Part shown: piece after piece, positions 9,789 through 19,507 of the stretch
Position numbering within the stretch: the stretch's first letter is position 1
How the letters are laid out: the number at the start of each line of letters is the position of its first letter
Origin: Deltaproteobacteria bacterium CSP1-8
Lineage (GTDB): Bacteria > Desulfobacterota > Deferrimicrobia > Deferrimicrobiales > Deferrimicrobiaceae
Length of the DNA: 64,000 nt
Assembly: GCA_001443455.1 (NCBI GenBank)
Contig: LDXO01000009.1
Location: 30,820 to 94,819 of the forward strand
Direction of reading: 5' to 3'
The notes under the pieces: generated by a model
Told to the model about the DNA's origin: nothing
The model's input: only the letters and a program-made list of their open reading frames with translations
The model's database searches: none
Program-made: the position numbers and the translations under genes

Positions 9789-10511
9789 CTAGTTCAGCTT
9801 TGTCCCCGTTTCATACATTTTCCGATAGATGTCGGGGAGACGATTCCTTTTCATACTCTCGGTCACCTGTTCGACAGGATACGGTATGCGGAAATGTTCC
9901 ACGGAGATCTTCCCCGAATGGATCGAAAGAATGGCAAACGATGCTCGCGGATCACCGTCGAACATGCGCCCCGCGCTGCCCGGGTTGAGGAAGTGAACCT
10001 CGTCGACAATTTTATGAAAGGGAGCGTGCGAATGGCCCATGATCTGGACCTGGCAGAGGGAGTTCCTTGCCAGTTCCCGAAAACGGCTCTTCGGAACATC
10101 GGGGGACAAGGTTTCCTCCTCGTCATCGGAGGTTCCGTGGGATACGCCGATGCGAATCCCGTCGATCGTGAAATCCCGTTGCCCCGGCAGGGATTGCAAA
10201 TACCGTGCATTCCCGGGAAGGAGGGTTTCGCATGTCCAGTAATACATCACCCGTTTTTCTTCCCTGCGCGGTCTATCCAATGGTCTCCCCGCCAGGATTC
10301 GCAGAACCCGGTTGTCCGTATTCCCCACGATGCATAGGGTATTTCTCTTCTTCCGGAACCATTCGATCGTCTCGTTGGGAAAGGTACAATAAACAACCAG
10401 GTCTCCGGCGTTGATGACCCAATGGAACCGGTCCCGCTGGACAAAGGTTTCGATTGCTTGCAGCGCCGGGTAATTGGCATGGACATCACTCAAGACAAGA
10501 AATTTCTTCAT
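9789..10511 (-). CDS. Calcineurin-like metallophosphoesterase (YfcE/MJ0936 type)
   Basis: A 240-residue phosphoesterase with all metal-binding blocks: 'LSDVHAN' (Asp8, His10), 'NAGDLV', 'VGNTDNR' (GNxD block), 'VSHGT' and 'GHSHAPF', plus 'LNPGSAGRMF' near the end. This is the compact YfcE/MJ0936 family of small phosphodiesterases. The substrate is unknown; in this setting, between a CHAD protein and two polyphosphate kinases, a nucleotide or polyphosphate-related substrate is a reasonable guess only. A perfect sigma-70 promoter sits just upstream, overlapping the end of the CHAD gene, so this gene and the two ppk2 genes can be expressed apart from sixA-CHAD. No strong ribosome binding site is seen. 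Confidence 0.87.
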   Translation of the reverse strand: MKKFLVLSDVHANYPALQAIETFVQRDRFHWVINAGDLVVYCTFPNETIEWFRKKRNTLCIVGNTDNRVLRILAGRPLDRPRREEKRVMYYWTCETLLPGNARYLQSLPGQRDFTIDGIRIGVSHGTSDDEEETLSPDVPKSRFRELARNSLCQVQIMGHSHAPFHKIVDEVHFLNPGSAGRMFDGDPRASFAILSIHSGKISVEHFRIPYPVEQVTESMKRNRLPDIYRKMYETGTKLN

Positions 10512-10549
10512 GCAATGAAGTGCTGGCGATCCAGGGATTTTAAAACATA

Positions 10550-10578
10550 ATTATAATTCGGCATGCCGATTTTGTCAA
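10550..10578 (-). promoter_or_regulatory. Consensus sigma-70 promoter inside the polyphosphate cluster
   Basis: On the minus strand TTGACA (complement 10573-10578), exactly 17 bases, then TATAAT (complement 10550-10555). Both hexamers are perfect. The -35 overlaps the stop codon of the CHAD gene. It drives metallophosphoesterase-ppk2-ppk2. Confidence 0.75.
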
Positions 10579-12116
10579 ACAGAAGACGATCCGGCACCGA
10601 AAAGTTCCCGATAAACCTTCTGTTTGTGGATCGATGCATAGTCCGAAAACGTTTTCGCAAGGGCTTTTTTCGCTTTTCGCTTTTCCCTCTCCATCGTTTT
10701 GACCAGGGTGCCGATTGCCGCCACGGTTTTTTTCGACCGGGAATCGTTCCAGGGCAGCTCCCCGGCAAGGTCCTGAAGACGTTGTTGCTGTACACGGAAG
10801 TCATTGTACTCCCCGAGAAAGTCCTGCAGCTTCTTCAATTGCCCGATCAGATCGTGGATTTTCTCGCGAGGAAACAGAGAGGAGAAAAACTCCAGAAGGT
10901 ATCGCAGCTCCTTGCATTCAATTCGTAAAAGATGCAGCATATCGTCTGCCATGTTTTCAAGCATTACATTACTTATTTTCAAAATACGTCTGTATTTTTT
11001 ATAGATTCTTTTTTGTGCCAGCTCTCGTACGGGGAGTTCCGCATTCGGCGAGTCCGGAAAATCGTTTCCCGGACCATTCAAGAACAGATCCCAATCCTGA
11101 ATGATTTTCCGATATCTCCTCGTCTCCAAATGAGGAAGGAATTCCCAGAAAACCTGTGTCCGTTTTTCCCGCAAGTAGTCAAACAACGGACCGATATCGT
11201 CACGCTGCGCGGGGGGGAGCATCGCTTTGTAGATCCCCTCGTTCTGGAGATGGACATCCAGATCCCGCAAATCGTTGGAAAGCTTCCCCATAAAAGCAAA
11301 ATCCTTTTTGAACCGTCTGGTGACATCGGCAGGGAATACCTGTTTCATCTGGCGCAACGCGGAGCGGGTGCGGCGGATGGCGACCCGGTAATCGTGGAGA
11401 AATTCCGTATCCCGGTCCTCCGCAAGGTGGGCTTCGTTGATCCGGATCACCTGCAGCAGGAAGCGCAGAATGATTTTGACTGCTTCTTCCGAACGCATGC
11501 GGGGGGCGGACGGGATCGTTACCTTGGTGGAATAATCGCCCGGAGTCCTGCCGGCGGCTTTCATCGCTTCCCAATAGATATTCCCGTTATCACCCGCCGG
11601 CGGGCCGTCCTTCTCCCATCGTTTCCTCACGGTCTGAAAAGATCCTGGCGCTCCTCTCACCGGCCTCAACCGGAAAGAAGTCCAAAAGGCGGGCCTCTCG
11701 TTGTCATCGGCCAGTCGACCTTCCTCGCAAACCAGTCGGGCCACGATGTTCCCGTCCCGGCTCAGGAGGCGATACGTCGTTGATCGCGTATCCACCTCCG
11801 CGAGTTTCTCCAGGGCCCGCACGGTAACGATCGGCGCCAGTTTCTCCTTCAAGTCGCCGTCCGGGAGATCCGACGAAAACACCGGGGGAGAGGAAACTTC
11901 GACGCTGTGCAGGATCGCTCTTCCATGCAGTTTGCGTAAAACCATCTTGTTGCCGGATGCAACCAGGACGAGCGATCTCCGGAACAGGCGCCAGTCAAAC
12001 GTGTCGAATAGGGAAAAACGACGGGACGTGGTTCGTTCTTTCCGGATCGAATACCGCCCGGCCAATTCGCGGATCAACGGCTGTTCATCGAACCCTTCTG
12101 GGAAAGGGGATTTCAA
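10575..12116 (-). CDS. CHAD domain protein with CYTH-like N-terminal region
   Basis: A 513-residue protein. Residues ~210-500 form the CHAD helical domain, known to bind inorganic polyphosphate, with the conserved 'HDYRVAIRRTRSALR' (His241 and basic residues), 'LRDLDVHL', 'ECKELRYLLEFF' and 'LKKLQDFLGEYND'. Residues ~1-200 look like a diverged CYTH/triphosphate-tunnel region ('VDTRSTTYRLLSRDGNIVARL'), but the ExExK signature is not visible, so triphosphatase activity is doubtful. CHAD proteins usually lie beside polyphosphate genes, as here. The ATG overlaps the sixA stop by four bases (ATGA), so the two are co-translated. Probable role: organising or protecting polyphosphate. No signal peptide. 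Confidence 0.9.
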   Translation of the reverse strand: MKSPFPEGFDEQPLIRELAGRYSIRKERTTSRRFSLFDTFDWRLFRRSLVLVASGNKMVLRKLHGRAILHSVEVSSPPVFSSDLPDGDLKEKLAPIVTVRALEKLAEVDTRSTTYRLLSRDGNIVARLVCEEGRLADDNERPAFWTSFRLRPVRGAPGSFQTVRKRWEKDGPPAGDNGNIYWEAMKAAGRTPGDYSTKVTIPSAPRMRSEEAVKIILRFLLQVIRINEAHLAEDRDTEFLHDYRVAIRRTRSALRQMKQVFPADVTRRFKKDFAFMGKLSNDLRDLDVHLQNEGIYKAMLPPAQRDDIGPLFDYLREKRTQVFWEFLPHLETRRYRKIIQDWDLFLNGPGNDFPDSPNAELPVRELAQKRIYKKYRRILKISNVMLENMADDMLHLLRIECKELRYLLEFFSSLFPREKIHDLIGQLKKLQDFLGEYNDFRVQQQRLQDLAGELPWNDSRSKKTVAAIGTLVKTMEREKRKAKKALAKTFSDYASIHKQKVYRELFGAGSSSV

Positions 12117-12625
12117 CGTGCGGACTCATCCTGGTACCGTTTCGGATAGTCAAAAAATACCGATTCGCCTTTTCCTTTCTGCACCTTCTTCCAGTTGCTC
12201 ACAGGGAAACGGATGCAGTAAACCCCGGTGGTCGGGATGTTTTGGACGGGACCCGGCTTGAGCAGCATTCCCGCGAAATCCATGAAATCCGGATTGTGTC
12301 CGAAAAGCATGACGGAGGTATTCTTGTCATCCAGTTTTTTCACCAGATCGAGCAGAACCGATGCGCCGCAATGGTACATCTTGTCGACAAACTGGATGTT
12401 CTTCCTGGGATAGCCGATCGCCTTGGCAATCAAATCGGCGGTCTTCCTGGCTCGTTTCGCGGGGCTGGACAGGATCAGGTCGGGCAGGATCTGTCGTTCC
12501 TTCAGTTTTTCCCCCATCAGGGGCGCATCCCGTCTCCCTCGTTTGTTCAAAGGTCGTTCGAAATCATCCAGGCGGGGGTTTTTCCAGCTCGATTTGGCGT
12601 GTCTGACGAGAATGATGGTCTTCAT
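12113..12625 (-). CDS. sixA: SixA-type histidine phosphatase
   Basis: A 170-residue member of the histidine phosphatase superfamily. 'ILVRHAKSSW' gives the catalytic RHxK motif, 'ERPLNKRGRRDA' and 'SSPAKRARKTADL' provide the phosphate-pocket Arg residues, and 'LFGHNPDF' the second His. Length and the 'RHAKS' signature fit SixA, which dephosphorylates phospho-His proteins such as the ArcB HPt domain. Here it is the first gene of the polyphosphate cluster and overlaps the CHAD gene by four bases, so its substrate may instead be linked to polyphosphate or nucleotides. That is inference from context. Confidence 0.9.
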   Translation of the reverse strand: MKTIILVRHAKSSWKNPRLDDFERPLNKRGRRDAPLMGEKLKERQILPDLILSSPAKRARKTADLIAKAIGYPRKNIQFVDKMYHCGASVLLDLVKKLDDKNTSVMLFGHNPDFMDFAGMLLKPGPVQNIPTTGVYCIRFPVSNWKKVQKGKGESVFFDYPKRYQDESAR

Positions 12626-12651
12626 CTCCCGGACAGTCTCCTTCCTGCCGT

Positions 12652-12670
12652 GGGGTCAGTGTAAATTCCT
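12652..12670. repeat. REP-like sequence fragment
   Basis: GGGGTCAGTGTAAATT resembles one arm of the GGGGTCA...TGACCCC repeats common in deltaproteobacterial genomes. No second arm is found nearby, so this is a weak call. The rest of 12626-12875 is GC-rich and without a gene. Confidence 0.25.
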
Positions 12671-12875
12671 CCCGGGTGCCTGTCGAACCGGCCGGCCTCC
12701 CCGGTAACCGGCTTCCCGCGCGGATCGGCGCATGGACCCCCCCCACGGTACCTTTCCACGATCTCCTCAACGTGCATGGAGGAAATTCCTTTGCCGTGGA
12801 ACGCGCGGGGCAGGAATATCCGGGCTTTCGGATCGACCCGGCCGGAAACGGGGCGGAATACGCGATTCCCGATCC

Positions 12876-13397
12876 TTACTGCTCCATCGTGAATTCCTGC
12901 ATGTCGAACCAGAAACCGCTCTGGCCGATGGAGTCGATCTCCGCTTGCAGGATCTTCATATGGAGTTCTTCCTCCTTCGCCAGGGAGAGGAACATCTCCT
13001 TCGCCTCGGTGGACTTTTCCTTGGCGGCCAGGTCGAGGTAGAACTTGTTCGCGACGATCTCGCGCTGGACGGCGATCTTGAGGATTTTCACCTCGTCGAA
13101 TTTCGCGATGTCCTCCGGACGGAGATCCAGGTCCGCGTAAGCGCTCGAGTGGAACACGGCGGCCACCGCTTCGATCTCCTCCGCCTTGGGGAGCACCCAG
13201 GGCTTCCCCTTGAGGAGGCTCATGAGGTGCTTCTCGAGCTTGTTCAGGTGCCCCACCTCGTCGTCGGCCAGGTTGATCAGCACGTTCTTGGCCTTGGGGT
13301 CCTTGACAGCTTTGGCGAACTTGATGTACGCGCTGATGGCATCCTTCTCGCGGTAGATGCCCCGGTGGATGATGGCGACCGCCTCGGACGTTTTCAT
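12876..13397 (-). CDS. Rubrerythrin-like ferritin-family protein
   Basis: A 173-residue four-helix-bundle protein. The iron-ligand pattern is clear: Glu in 'YREKDAISAY' (helix 1), 'DEVGHLNKLEKHL' (helix 2), 'QREIVANKFY' (helix 3) and 'KEEELHMKIL' (helix 4). There is no C-terminal rubredoxin Cys4 domain, so it is the short erythrin-like form. Such proteins handle peroxide or iron in anaerobes. It is flanked by the polyphosphate cluster and leuD without close spacing, so it is probably monocistronic. GGGAGGGGG lies upstream of the ATG. Confidence 0.85.
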   Translation of the reverse strand: MKTSEAVAIIHRGIYREKDAISAYIKFAKAVKDPKAKNVLINLADDEVGHLNKLEKHLMSLLKGKPWVLPKAEEIEAVAAVFHSSAYADLDLRPEDIAKFDEVKILKIAVQREIVANKFYLDLAAKEKSTEAKEMFLSLAKEEELHMKILQAEIDSIGQSGFWFDMQEFTMEQ

Positions 13398-13544
13398 GCC
13401 CTACCCCCTCCCAATGGTTTCACCGGAATCGATCGGTGGAAGACAAACGTACGGGTATCTTACTCCGAGACCGGGGAGTTGACCATACCATTCCTGGCAT
13501 TCGGCGGCACTGCCCCCCCGGACGGCGGCAGGATTTTTCGCCTG

Positions 13545-14165
13545 TCAAATATCCAGGAAGAGCCAGGGACTCTTCCTCTTCCCTTCGCGCTCGTACTGGG
13601 CGATGTCCGGCTCGTGCTTGAGAGTGAGGGCGATCTCGTCCAGCCCCTCCAGCAGGCACTCCTTGGAAAACAACGCGATATCGAACGGGCACACGGCTCC
13701 GTCCGGGCCGGTCACGGTCTGTGCGGGCAGGTCAACCGAAATCACGTCTCCCGGGGAATCCTCGATGCTGCCGATCAGGCCGCGAACCTCGCCTGCTGCG
13801 AGTCTTACCGGCAGGAGCCCGTTCTTGAGCCCGTTGTTGTAGAAAATATCCCCGAACGAGGGAGCGATTACGACGCGGATCCCGTAGTCCATCAGGGCCC
13901 AAACGGCGTGCTCCCGCGAGGAACCGCAACCAAAGTTCTCCCCCGTCACCAGGATCTTCCCGCCCCGGTACGGAGGCTTGTTGAGAGGGAAATCCGGCAC
14001 TTCCCTGCCCCCCTCGTCATATCTCCAGGCGTGAAACAGGTTGTCGCCAAGCCCCGTGCGCTTGACGGTCTTGAGGAACCTGGCGGGAATGATGGCGTCG
14101 GTGTCCACGTTGCCCCGGTTCAGCGGGACCGCAATCGCGTTCAGGGAGACAAATTTCTCGATCAT
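13545..14165 (-). CDS. leuD: 3-isopropylmalate dehydratase small subunit
   Basis: A 206-residue swivel-domain subunit that, with LeuC, isomerises 2- to 3-isopropylmalate in leucine synthesis. Typical motifs: 'LNRGNVDTDAIIPARFLK' near residue 16, 'GENFGCGSSREHAVWAL' near residue 73 (active-site Ser-Arg) and 'PSFGDIFYNNGLKNGLLP'. Full length for the family. It starts 3 bases after the leuC stop, so the pair is an operon. Confidence 0.96.
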   Translation of the reverse strand: MIEKFVSLNAIAVPLNRGNVDTDAIIPARFLKTVKRTGLGDNLFHAWRYDEGGREVPDFPLNKPPYRGGKILVTGENFGCGSSREHAVWALMDYGIRVVIAPSFGDIFYNNGLKNGLLPVRLAAGEVRGLIGSIEDSPGDVISVDLPAQTVTGPDGAVCPFDIALFSKECLLEGLDEIALTLKHEPDIAQYEREGKRKSPWLFLDI

Positions 14166-14168
14166 CCC

Positions 14169-15569
14169 CTAGAGCACCTCCCGCACGTCGCTGATCTTCC
14201 CGGCGACCGCCGCCGCGACTGCCATCATCGGGCTCATGAGGTGGGTCCGGCCCCCCGGACCCTGCCGGCCCTCGTAGTTCCTGTTCGAGGTGGAAGCACA
14301 CCGCTCGCCGGGCTTCAGGCGGTCCGGGTTCATCCCGAGGCACATGGAGCAACCGGGGAGCCTCCACTGGAACCCCGCCTCGAGAAAGATCCGGTCGAGC
14401 CCCTCCGCTTCCGCCTGCTGTTTGACCAGCCCGGAACCCGGCACGACCATCGCCGTCACACCGTCCGCCACTTTCCGGCCGGCCGCCACCTTCGCAGCGA
14501 GCCGCAGGTCTTCGATCCGGGCGTTCGTGCAGGACCCGATGAACACCTTGTCGACCGGGATGTCGGTTAACCGCATCCCCGGTCGAAGATCCATGTACCG
14601 CATCGCCCGCTCCATCCTCTCCCGGACCCGGGGATCCGGCTGTTCGGCCGGGTCGGGAACGACGCCGGTCACGGGAAGAGCGTCCTCCGGGCTCGTTCCC
14701 CAGGTTACTTGAGGAACGATCCGGGAGGCGTCGATCGACACTTCCCGGTCGTAGGAGGTCCCGGGGTCGGAGACCAGCGTTTTCCAGTCCGCGACCGCAG
14801 ACTCCCATTGGGACGCCCCCGGTGCCGCGGGCCGCCCCGAAAGATACGAGAAGGTCGTTTCGTCGGGCGCCACCATCCCGAACCGCCCCCCCCCCTCGAT
14901 GGTCATGTTGCAGACCGTCAACCTCTCTTCCATCGACATTCGACGGATCGCCTCCCCCGTGTACTCGATCGCGTACCCCGAGCCCCCCCCGGACCCGATC
15001 TTCGCGATGATCGCCAGGATCACGTCCTTCGCGGAGACGCCTGCCCCGAGCATCCCCGTGACGTTGATCCGCATCTCCCTGGGCCTTGTCTGCCAAAGCG
15101 TCTGGGTGGCAAGGGCGTGCTCCACCTCCGAGGTCCCGATCCCGAAGGCGACCGCCCCGAAGGCCCCCAGGGTGGAGGTGTGGGAATCGCCGCAAACGGC
15201 CGTGACGCCGGGCAGGATCAGGCCGTTTTCCGGGCCGGTGACGTGGACGATTCCCTGGCGGATATCGTCCATGTCGAACAGAGTGATGCCCGCGGCCAGG
15301 GCGTTTTCCCGCAGCGTCTCGATCTGGATCCGGCTGTCCGGATCCTCGATCCGCGTAAGGCGGTCCGCCGAGGTGGGCACGTTGTGGTCCGGTACCGCAA
15401 GCAGGGAAAAAGGCCGCCGCACCTTCCGGCCCGCCTGCCGCATCCCCTCGAAGGCCTGGGGGCTCGTTACCTCGTGCACCAGATGCCGGTCGATGTAGAG
15501 CAGGCACATCCCGTCGGGTCGTTCCGCCACAATGTGCCGGTCCCAGATTTTTCGAATGATCGTGGACAT
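14169..15569 (-). CDS. leuC: 3-isopropylmalate dehydratase large subunit
   Basis: A 466-residue aconitase-family subunit with the [4Fe-4S] cluster. Cysteines: '[16 protein letters not shown]' and '[10 protein letters not shown]'; '[15 protein letters not shown]' and '[18 protein letters not shown]' are further family hallmarks. I start at ATG 15569 ([10 protein letters not shown]) because AAAGGAG lies 4 bases upstream; an ATG six codons earlier would put that site inside the gene. It is divergent from ilvDBN across a repeat-rich region, so leucine and isoleucine/valine synthesis genes share one control region. Confidence 0.96.
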   Translation of the reverse strand: MSTIIRKIWDRHIVAERPDGMCLLYIDRHLVHEVTSPQAFEGMRQAGRKVRRPFSLLAVPDHNVPTSADRLTRIEDPDSRIQIETLRENALAAGITLFDMDDIRQGIVHVTGPENGLILPGVTAVCGDSHTSTLGAFGAVAFGIGTSEVEHALATQTLWQTRPREMRINVTGMLGAGVSAKDVILAIIAKIGSGGGSGYAIEYTGEAIRRMSMEERLTVCNMTIEGGGRFGMVAPDETTFSYLSGRPAAPGASQWESAVADWKTLVSDPGTSYDREVSIDASRIVPQVTWGTSPEDALPVTGVVPDPAEQPDPRVRERMERAMRYMDLRPGMRLTDIPVDKVFIGSCTNARIEDLRLAAKVAAGRKVADGVTAMVVPGSGLVKQQAEAEGLDRIFLEAGFQWRLPGCSMCLGMNPDRLKPGERCASTSNRNYEGRQGPGGRTHLMSPMMAVAAAVAGKISDVREVL

Positions 15570-16058
15570 GAGACTCCTTTGATGCAATCTATCGCAATCG
15601 GTTTTCCCGGGGCGGTATTTTTCCGCCGGGACAAGGGCAACCTTAACTGTTTGTAAAAAGGAGGAATCTCATCCCCGACGGGACGCATCTACAGCATAAT
15701 TGGGCGGGGACACTCCTCAACGCTTGGGGGGGACACTCCTCAACCGTGGGCGGGGACACTCCTCTCCCGCATCCCGGAGAGGAATCAGGAATGTCCCCGG
15801 TGAGAATGTCCCCCCTGGGGATGTCCCCGGTGAGTTGCGTCGAGCGGAATGGCAGCGAGCGGTCGCCGTTTCGCGAGTGCCGAAATAGCGCAGCCGTGCA
15901 GGTTCCCCGCACGGCGAGCCACGAACGGAGCCCCCCTCCGAGGCTGCGGAGCGAAAGCCGCCCGCGAGCACCGGACACCTGGAGGGGAACTCCACAGGGC
16001 ATCGGCTCGATATGAGACCGTAATCACAAGACGCAGCACTTAGGAAAGAGAAACTCCC
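15570..16058. other. Divergent leuCD / ilvDBN intergenic region
   Basis: This 489-base stretch has no convincing gene. The left part has a GGCGG-TATTTTT-CCGCC hairpin (15611-15627) in the leuC leader, which could act as an attenuator. The middle holds the GGGGACACTCCTC repeat block listed separately. The right part (15835-16010) is GC-rich with several short self-complementary segments and no recognisable leader peptide. I could not identify a confident ilvD promoter. Confidence 0.5.
15701..15834. repeat. REP-like cluster: three direct units then three inverted units
   Basis: The core GGGGACACTCCTC occurs three times at ~22-base spacing (from about 15707, 15730 and 15752). Three ATGTCCCC copies in opposite orientation follow (about 15791, 15806 and 15821). 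GGGGACA/TGTCCCC-type repeats are commonly linked to REP-associated (IS200-like) transposases, but none is present in the window. Confidence 0.6.
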
Positions 16059-17777
16059 ATGACGGATCGGACCCTGAAACATCGCAGCAGCCTGCTCACC
16101 GGCACTCCGGGGGGAGCGGACTGGGCCAAGAGAGCGGCCGCGCGGGCCATGCTTCGTGCCGTCGACTTCACGGACGACGATTTCGTAAAGCCGATCGTCA
16201 CGGTGGCCTGCCCTTTCACGAATGCCACCCCCTGCAACGACCACATCCGGGAATTGGGCGACATCCTGTTCCAGGAGATCGAAGGAGCCGGGGGGAAGCC
16301 CTTCCTTTTCGGCACGCCCGTCATCAGCGACGGGGAGACGATGGGGATGGAGGGGATGAAGTATTCCCTGATGTCCCGGGACCTGATCGCCGACTGCATC
16401 GAGACGATGCACGAAGGATATGCCGCCGACGGGATTCTCACGCTTTCGGGATGCGACAAGAGCATCCCGGGCGCGCTCATGCCCATTCTCCGGAACAACT
16501 CCATCGGGTTGACCCTGTACGGGGGAACGATCCTGCCGGGGAGATACAAGGGGGAGGACCTGACGATCGTGAGCGCCTTCGAGGCGGTCGGCGCCCACGG
16601 GGCGGGAAAGATGACGGACGAGGAATTGCACCAGGTGGAGTGCCACTCCTGCCCCGGCGCCGGTTCGTGCGGTGGGATGTACACGGCGAACACGATGGCG
16701 TCCATGATCGAGGCGATGGGGTTGTCCGTCCCGGGGTCCGCCTCGCACGCGGCGGTCGACCGGCAGAACCGGATCTCCCCGGAAAAGCGGAAAGACTGCG
16801 TCGACTCCGTCAAGGCGCTCCTGCTTCTTCTTCGCCGGGGAATCCGTGTCCGGGACATCGCGACGCGGGAGGCGTTCGAGAACGCCATCGCCGTGATGAT
16901 GGCACTGGGCGGCTCGACAAACGGGGTCCTGCATATCCTCGCGCTGGCGCACGAGGCGCAGGTTCCGATATCGCTGGATGATTTCCAGCGGGTCGGGCAG
17001 GCCGTCCCGCTCCTGGGAAACTTCAAGCCCTTCGGGAAATACGTCATGGCCGACCTGGACCGGATCGGCGGCATCCCGATGGTCATGAAGACGCTGCTTA
17101 ACGCCGGTCATCTCCACGGGGAGTGCCTGACCGTGACGGGGAAGACCGTTGCGGAAAACCTGGCGGACGCTCCGGGCCGTCCCGGCGGCCAGGACATCCT
17201 CTTCTCTCCGGATAGCCCCTACGCGCCGCCCGGGCGGCACATCACGGTCATTCGCGGAAACCTCGCCCCGGAAGGGGCGGTTTTGAAGTTGAGCGGGAAG
17301 GAACTGGACCACCACACCGGGCCGGCCCGGGTCTTCGACCGGGAAGAGGACGCGCTGGACGCGATCCTCTCCGGTGCCATCCGGAAGGGCGACGTGATCG
17401 TGATCCGCTACGAGGGGCCGAAAGGCGGGCCGGGAATGCGGGAGATGCTCTCCCCTTCCGCCGCGCTGATGGGGGCGGGGCTGGGGAAGGATGTCGCGCT
17501 GGTCACCGACGGCCGGTTCTCGGGGGGCACGCACGGGATCATGGTCGGGCATGTCGCCCCCGAGGCGCAGGCGGGAGGCCCGATCGCCATCGTCCGGGAG
17601 GGAGACCGCATCACCATCCATCCCGGAGACCGGTCGATTTCCCTCGAAGCGGGAGAAGCCGAAATCGCGGACCGCCTATCCCGGTGGAACGCTCCGGAGC
17701 CGCAATATCTGCGCGGCGTCCTGGGGAAATATGCAAAGCTCGTCGGTAGCGCCTCGAGGGGCGCGGTGACCAGTTAG
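16059..17777 (+). CDS. ilvD: Dihydroxy-acid dehydratase
   Basis: A 572-residue enzyme of valine/isoleucine synthesis that dehydrates 2,3-dihydroxy acids to 2-keto acids using an Fe-S cluster. Cluster and metal motifs are intact: '[11 protein letters not shown]', '[12 protein letters not shown]' and '[18 protein letters not shown]'. C-terminal '[18 protein letters not shown]' is the expected substrate region. Length is typical. AGGAAAGAG precedes the ATG. It is the first gene of ilvDBN; ilvB follows after 17 bases. Confidence 0.97.
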   Translation: MTDRTLKHRSSLLTGTPGGADWAKRAAARAMLRAVDFTDDDFVKPIVTVACPFTNATPCNDHIRELGDILFQEIEGAGGKPFLFGTPVISDGETMGMEGMKYSLMSRDLIADCIETMHEGYAADGILTLSGCDKSIPGALMPILRNNSIGLTLYGGTILPGRYKGEDLTIVSAFEAVGAHGAGKMTDEELHQVECHSCPGAGSCGGMYTANTMASMIEAMGLSVPGSASHAAVDRQNRISPEKRKDCVDSVKALLLLLRRGIRVRDIATREAFENAIAVMMALGGSTNGVLHILALAHEAQVPISLDDFQRVGQAVPLLGNFKPFGKYVMADLDRIGGIPMVMKTLLNAGHLHGECLTVTGKTVAENLADAPGRPGGQDILFSPDSPYAPPGRHITVIRGNLAPEGAVLKLSGKELDHHTGPARVFDREEDALDAILSGAIRKGDVIVIRYEGPKGGPGMREMLSPSAALMGAGLGKDVALVTDGRFSGGTHGIMVGHVAPEAQAGGPIAIVREGDRITIHPGDRSISLEAGEAEIADRLSRWNAPEPQYLRGVLGKYAKLVGSASRGAVTS

Positions 17778-17794
17778 AAAGGAAATCGGAGAGA

Positions 17795-19507
17795 ATGCCG
17801 ATGGCCAGACGGAAGAAAACGATCAAAGGCGCGGAGCTTTTGTGCCGGTCCCTGGTGGAAGAAGGGGTGACCTACCTGTTCGGATACACCGGCGGGGCGA
17901 TCATGCCGGTCTACGACGCTTTTCCCAAATATCCGCAACTCAGGCACATCATGGTCCGCCACGAGCAGGCGGCGGCGTTCGCCGCCCAGGGAATGGCGCG
18001 GGCAACGGGCAAACCCGGTGTGTGCATCGCCACCTCCGGACCGGGGGCCACCAACCTGATGACCGGGATCGCGGACGCGCACATGGACTCCATCCCGATC
18101 GTCGCCCTCACGGGGCAGGTGGCGACCTCCGTGATCGGAACTGACGCGTTCCAGGAAAGCGACATTATCGGGATGCTCGTTCCGGTAACGAAACAGTCGT
18201 ACATCCTGGACGACCCGTACGAAATTCCCAGGGTGGTGAAGGAGGCGTTCTATCTCGCCAACACGGGCCGGAAAGGGCCGGTCAACATCGACTTCCCCAA
18301 GGATATCGCGAACGCCATCGTCGAGGACAACGGCTTCGACACGACGATCCGGTATCCCGTCCCGTCGCCTCCGGGAATCGGCAAGGACCAGGTGACCCGC
18401 GCACAGGATCTGATGGACCAATCCGAAAGGCCCATCGTCTTCGTGGGGCACGGCGTCATCCAGTCGGGGGCGCAGGGAGAGGTCCGGAGGTTCCTCGAGC
18501 GGTCGAACATGCCGTTTTCGTGCACCCTGCACGGGATCAGCGCCCTCCCGGCCGATCATCCGCAATCTCTCGGGATGATGGGAATGCACGGGACGGTGGA
18601 GGCCAACCGGGCGATCGAGAAAGCCGACCTGATCATCGCGCTGGGGATGCGGTTCGACGACCGCGTGACGGGGAAGCTCGACGAATACGCCAGGAACGCA
18701 GACGTGATCCACGTGGAGCATGACCCTTCCGAGATCAACAAGAACGTCCGGGCGACCGTCGCGATGTACAGCGATCTCAAGCCCGCCGTTGTGGAGATGA
18801 CGAAGGTCGTGAAGCCGAAACCGTACAAGGAATGGTACACCTACGCGGCAAAAAACCGCAAGTATTGGAATAGTATTGACCCTATAAATAGTCGAAATGG
18901 AAGGGGGAACAGTGGTAACCTTCTGATGGGAGCCGTGATCCGGAAGCTGTCGGAAGTAACGGACGGCAACGACAACGTGGTCGCCGACGTGGGGCAGCAC
19001 CAGATGTTCGCGGCGCGGTACTACCGGTTCGGCCGGTTCAACACCTGGTTCAATTCCGGGGGGCTGGGGTCGATGGGGTTTTCCGTCCCGGCGGCGATGG
19101 GGGTGAAATTCGCGCGTCCCGAAGAACGCGTGTGGGTGATCGTCGGCGACGGCTCCTTCCAGATGAACATCCAGGAGCTGGGCACCATCATGGAGCAGAA
19201 GATCGACATCAAGATCCTTCTTCTGAACAACAACTTTCTCGGGATGGTCCGGCAGTGGCAGGACCTCTTCCACGGGAGCCGCTTCGTCGGGACCCCGGTG
19301 AAGAACCCCGATTTCATCGCCCTCGCGGCGGCGTACGGGATCGCGGGGGAGAGGGTTTCCGAAGGGAAGGACCTCGAGCCGGCCCTGCGCCGCGCGATGA
19401 AGCACAAAGGGGCCTACCTGCTCGAGATCGTGACGGACATGGAGGAGATGATCCTGCCCATGATCCCGGCGGGCTCCCGATTTTCCGACATGAAGGTCAC
19501 CCGATGA
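17795..19507 (+). CDS. ilvB: Acetolactate synthase large subunit
   Basis: A 570-residue ThDP enzyme condensing pyruvate with pyruvate or 2-ketobutyrate. 'YTGGAIMPVYDAF' and the catalytic Glu in 'VRHEQAAAFAAQGMAR' are in place, 'ATSGPGATNLMTGIADA' follows, and the ThDP/Mg site 'GDGSFQMNIQELGT' lies near residue 450. A short stretch near residues 350-372 ('YWNSIDPINSRNGRG', bases 18860-18920) is AT-richer and differs from the usual linker. An ATG at 17801 is an alternative start. The stop overlaps the ilvN start by four bases (ATGA), indicating coupled synthesis of the two subunits. Confidence 0.96.
   Translation: MPMARRKKTIKGAELLCRSLVEEGVTYLFGYTGGAIMPVYDAFPKYPQLRHIMVRHEQAAAFAAQGMARATGKPGVCIATSGPGATNLMTGIADAHMDSIPIVALTGQVATSVIGTDAFQESDIIGMLVPVTKQSYILDDPYEIPRVVKEAFYLANTGRKGPVNIDFPKDIANAIVEDNGFDTTIRYPVPSPPGIGKDQVTRAQDLMDQSERPIVFVGHGVIQSGAQGEVRRFLERSNMPFSCTLHGISALPADHPQSLGMMGMHGTVEANRAIEKADLIIALGMRFDDRVTGKLDEYARNADVIHVEHDPSEINKNVRATVAMYSDLKPAVVEMTKVVKPKPYKEWYTYAAKNRKYWNSIDPINSRNGRGNSGNLLMGAVIRKLSEVTDGNDNVVADVGQHQMFAARYYRFGRFNTWFNSGGLGSMGFSVPAAMGVKFARPEERVWVIVGDGSFQMNIQELGTIMEQKIDIKILLLNNNFLGMVRQWQDLFHGSRFVGTPVKNPDFIALAAAYGIAGERVSEGKDLEPALRRAMKHKGAYLLEIVTDMEEMILPMIPAGSRFSDMKVTR

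Noticed and set aside
15700..15834. CRISPR array
   Set aside because: The units are ~22 bases apart with no spacers of regular length, three turn to inverted orientation, and no cas gene is near.
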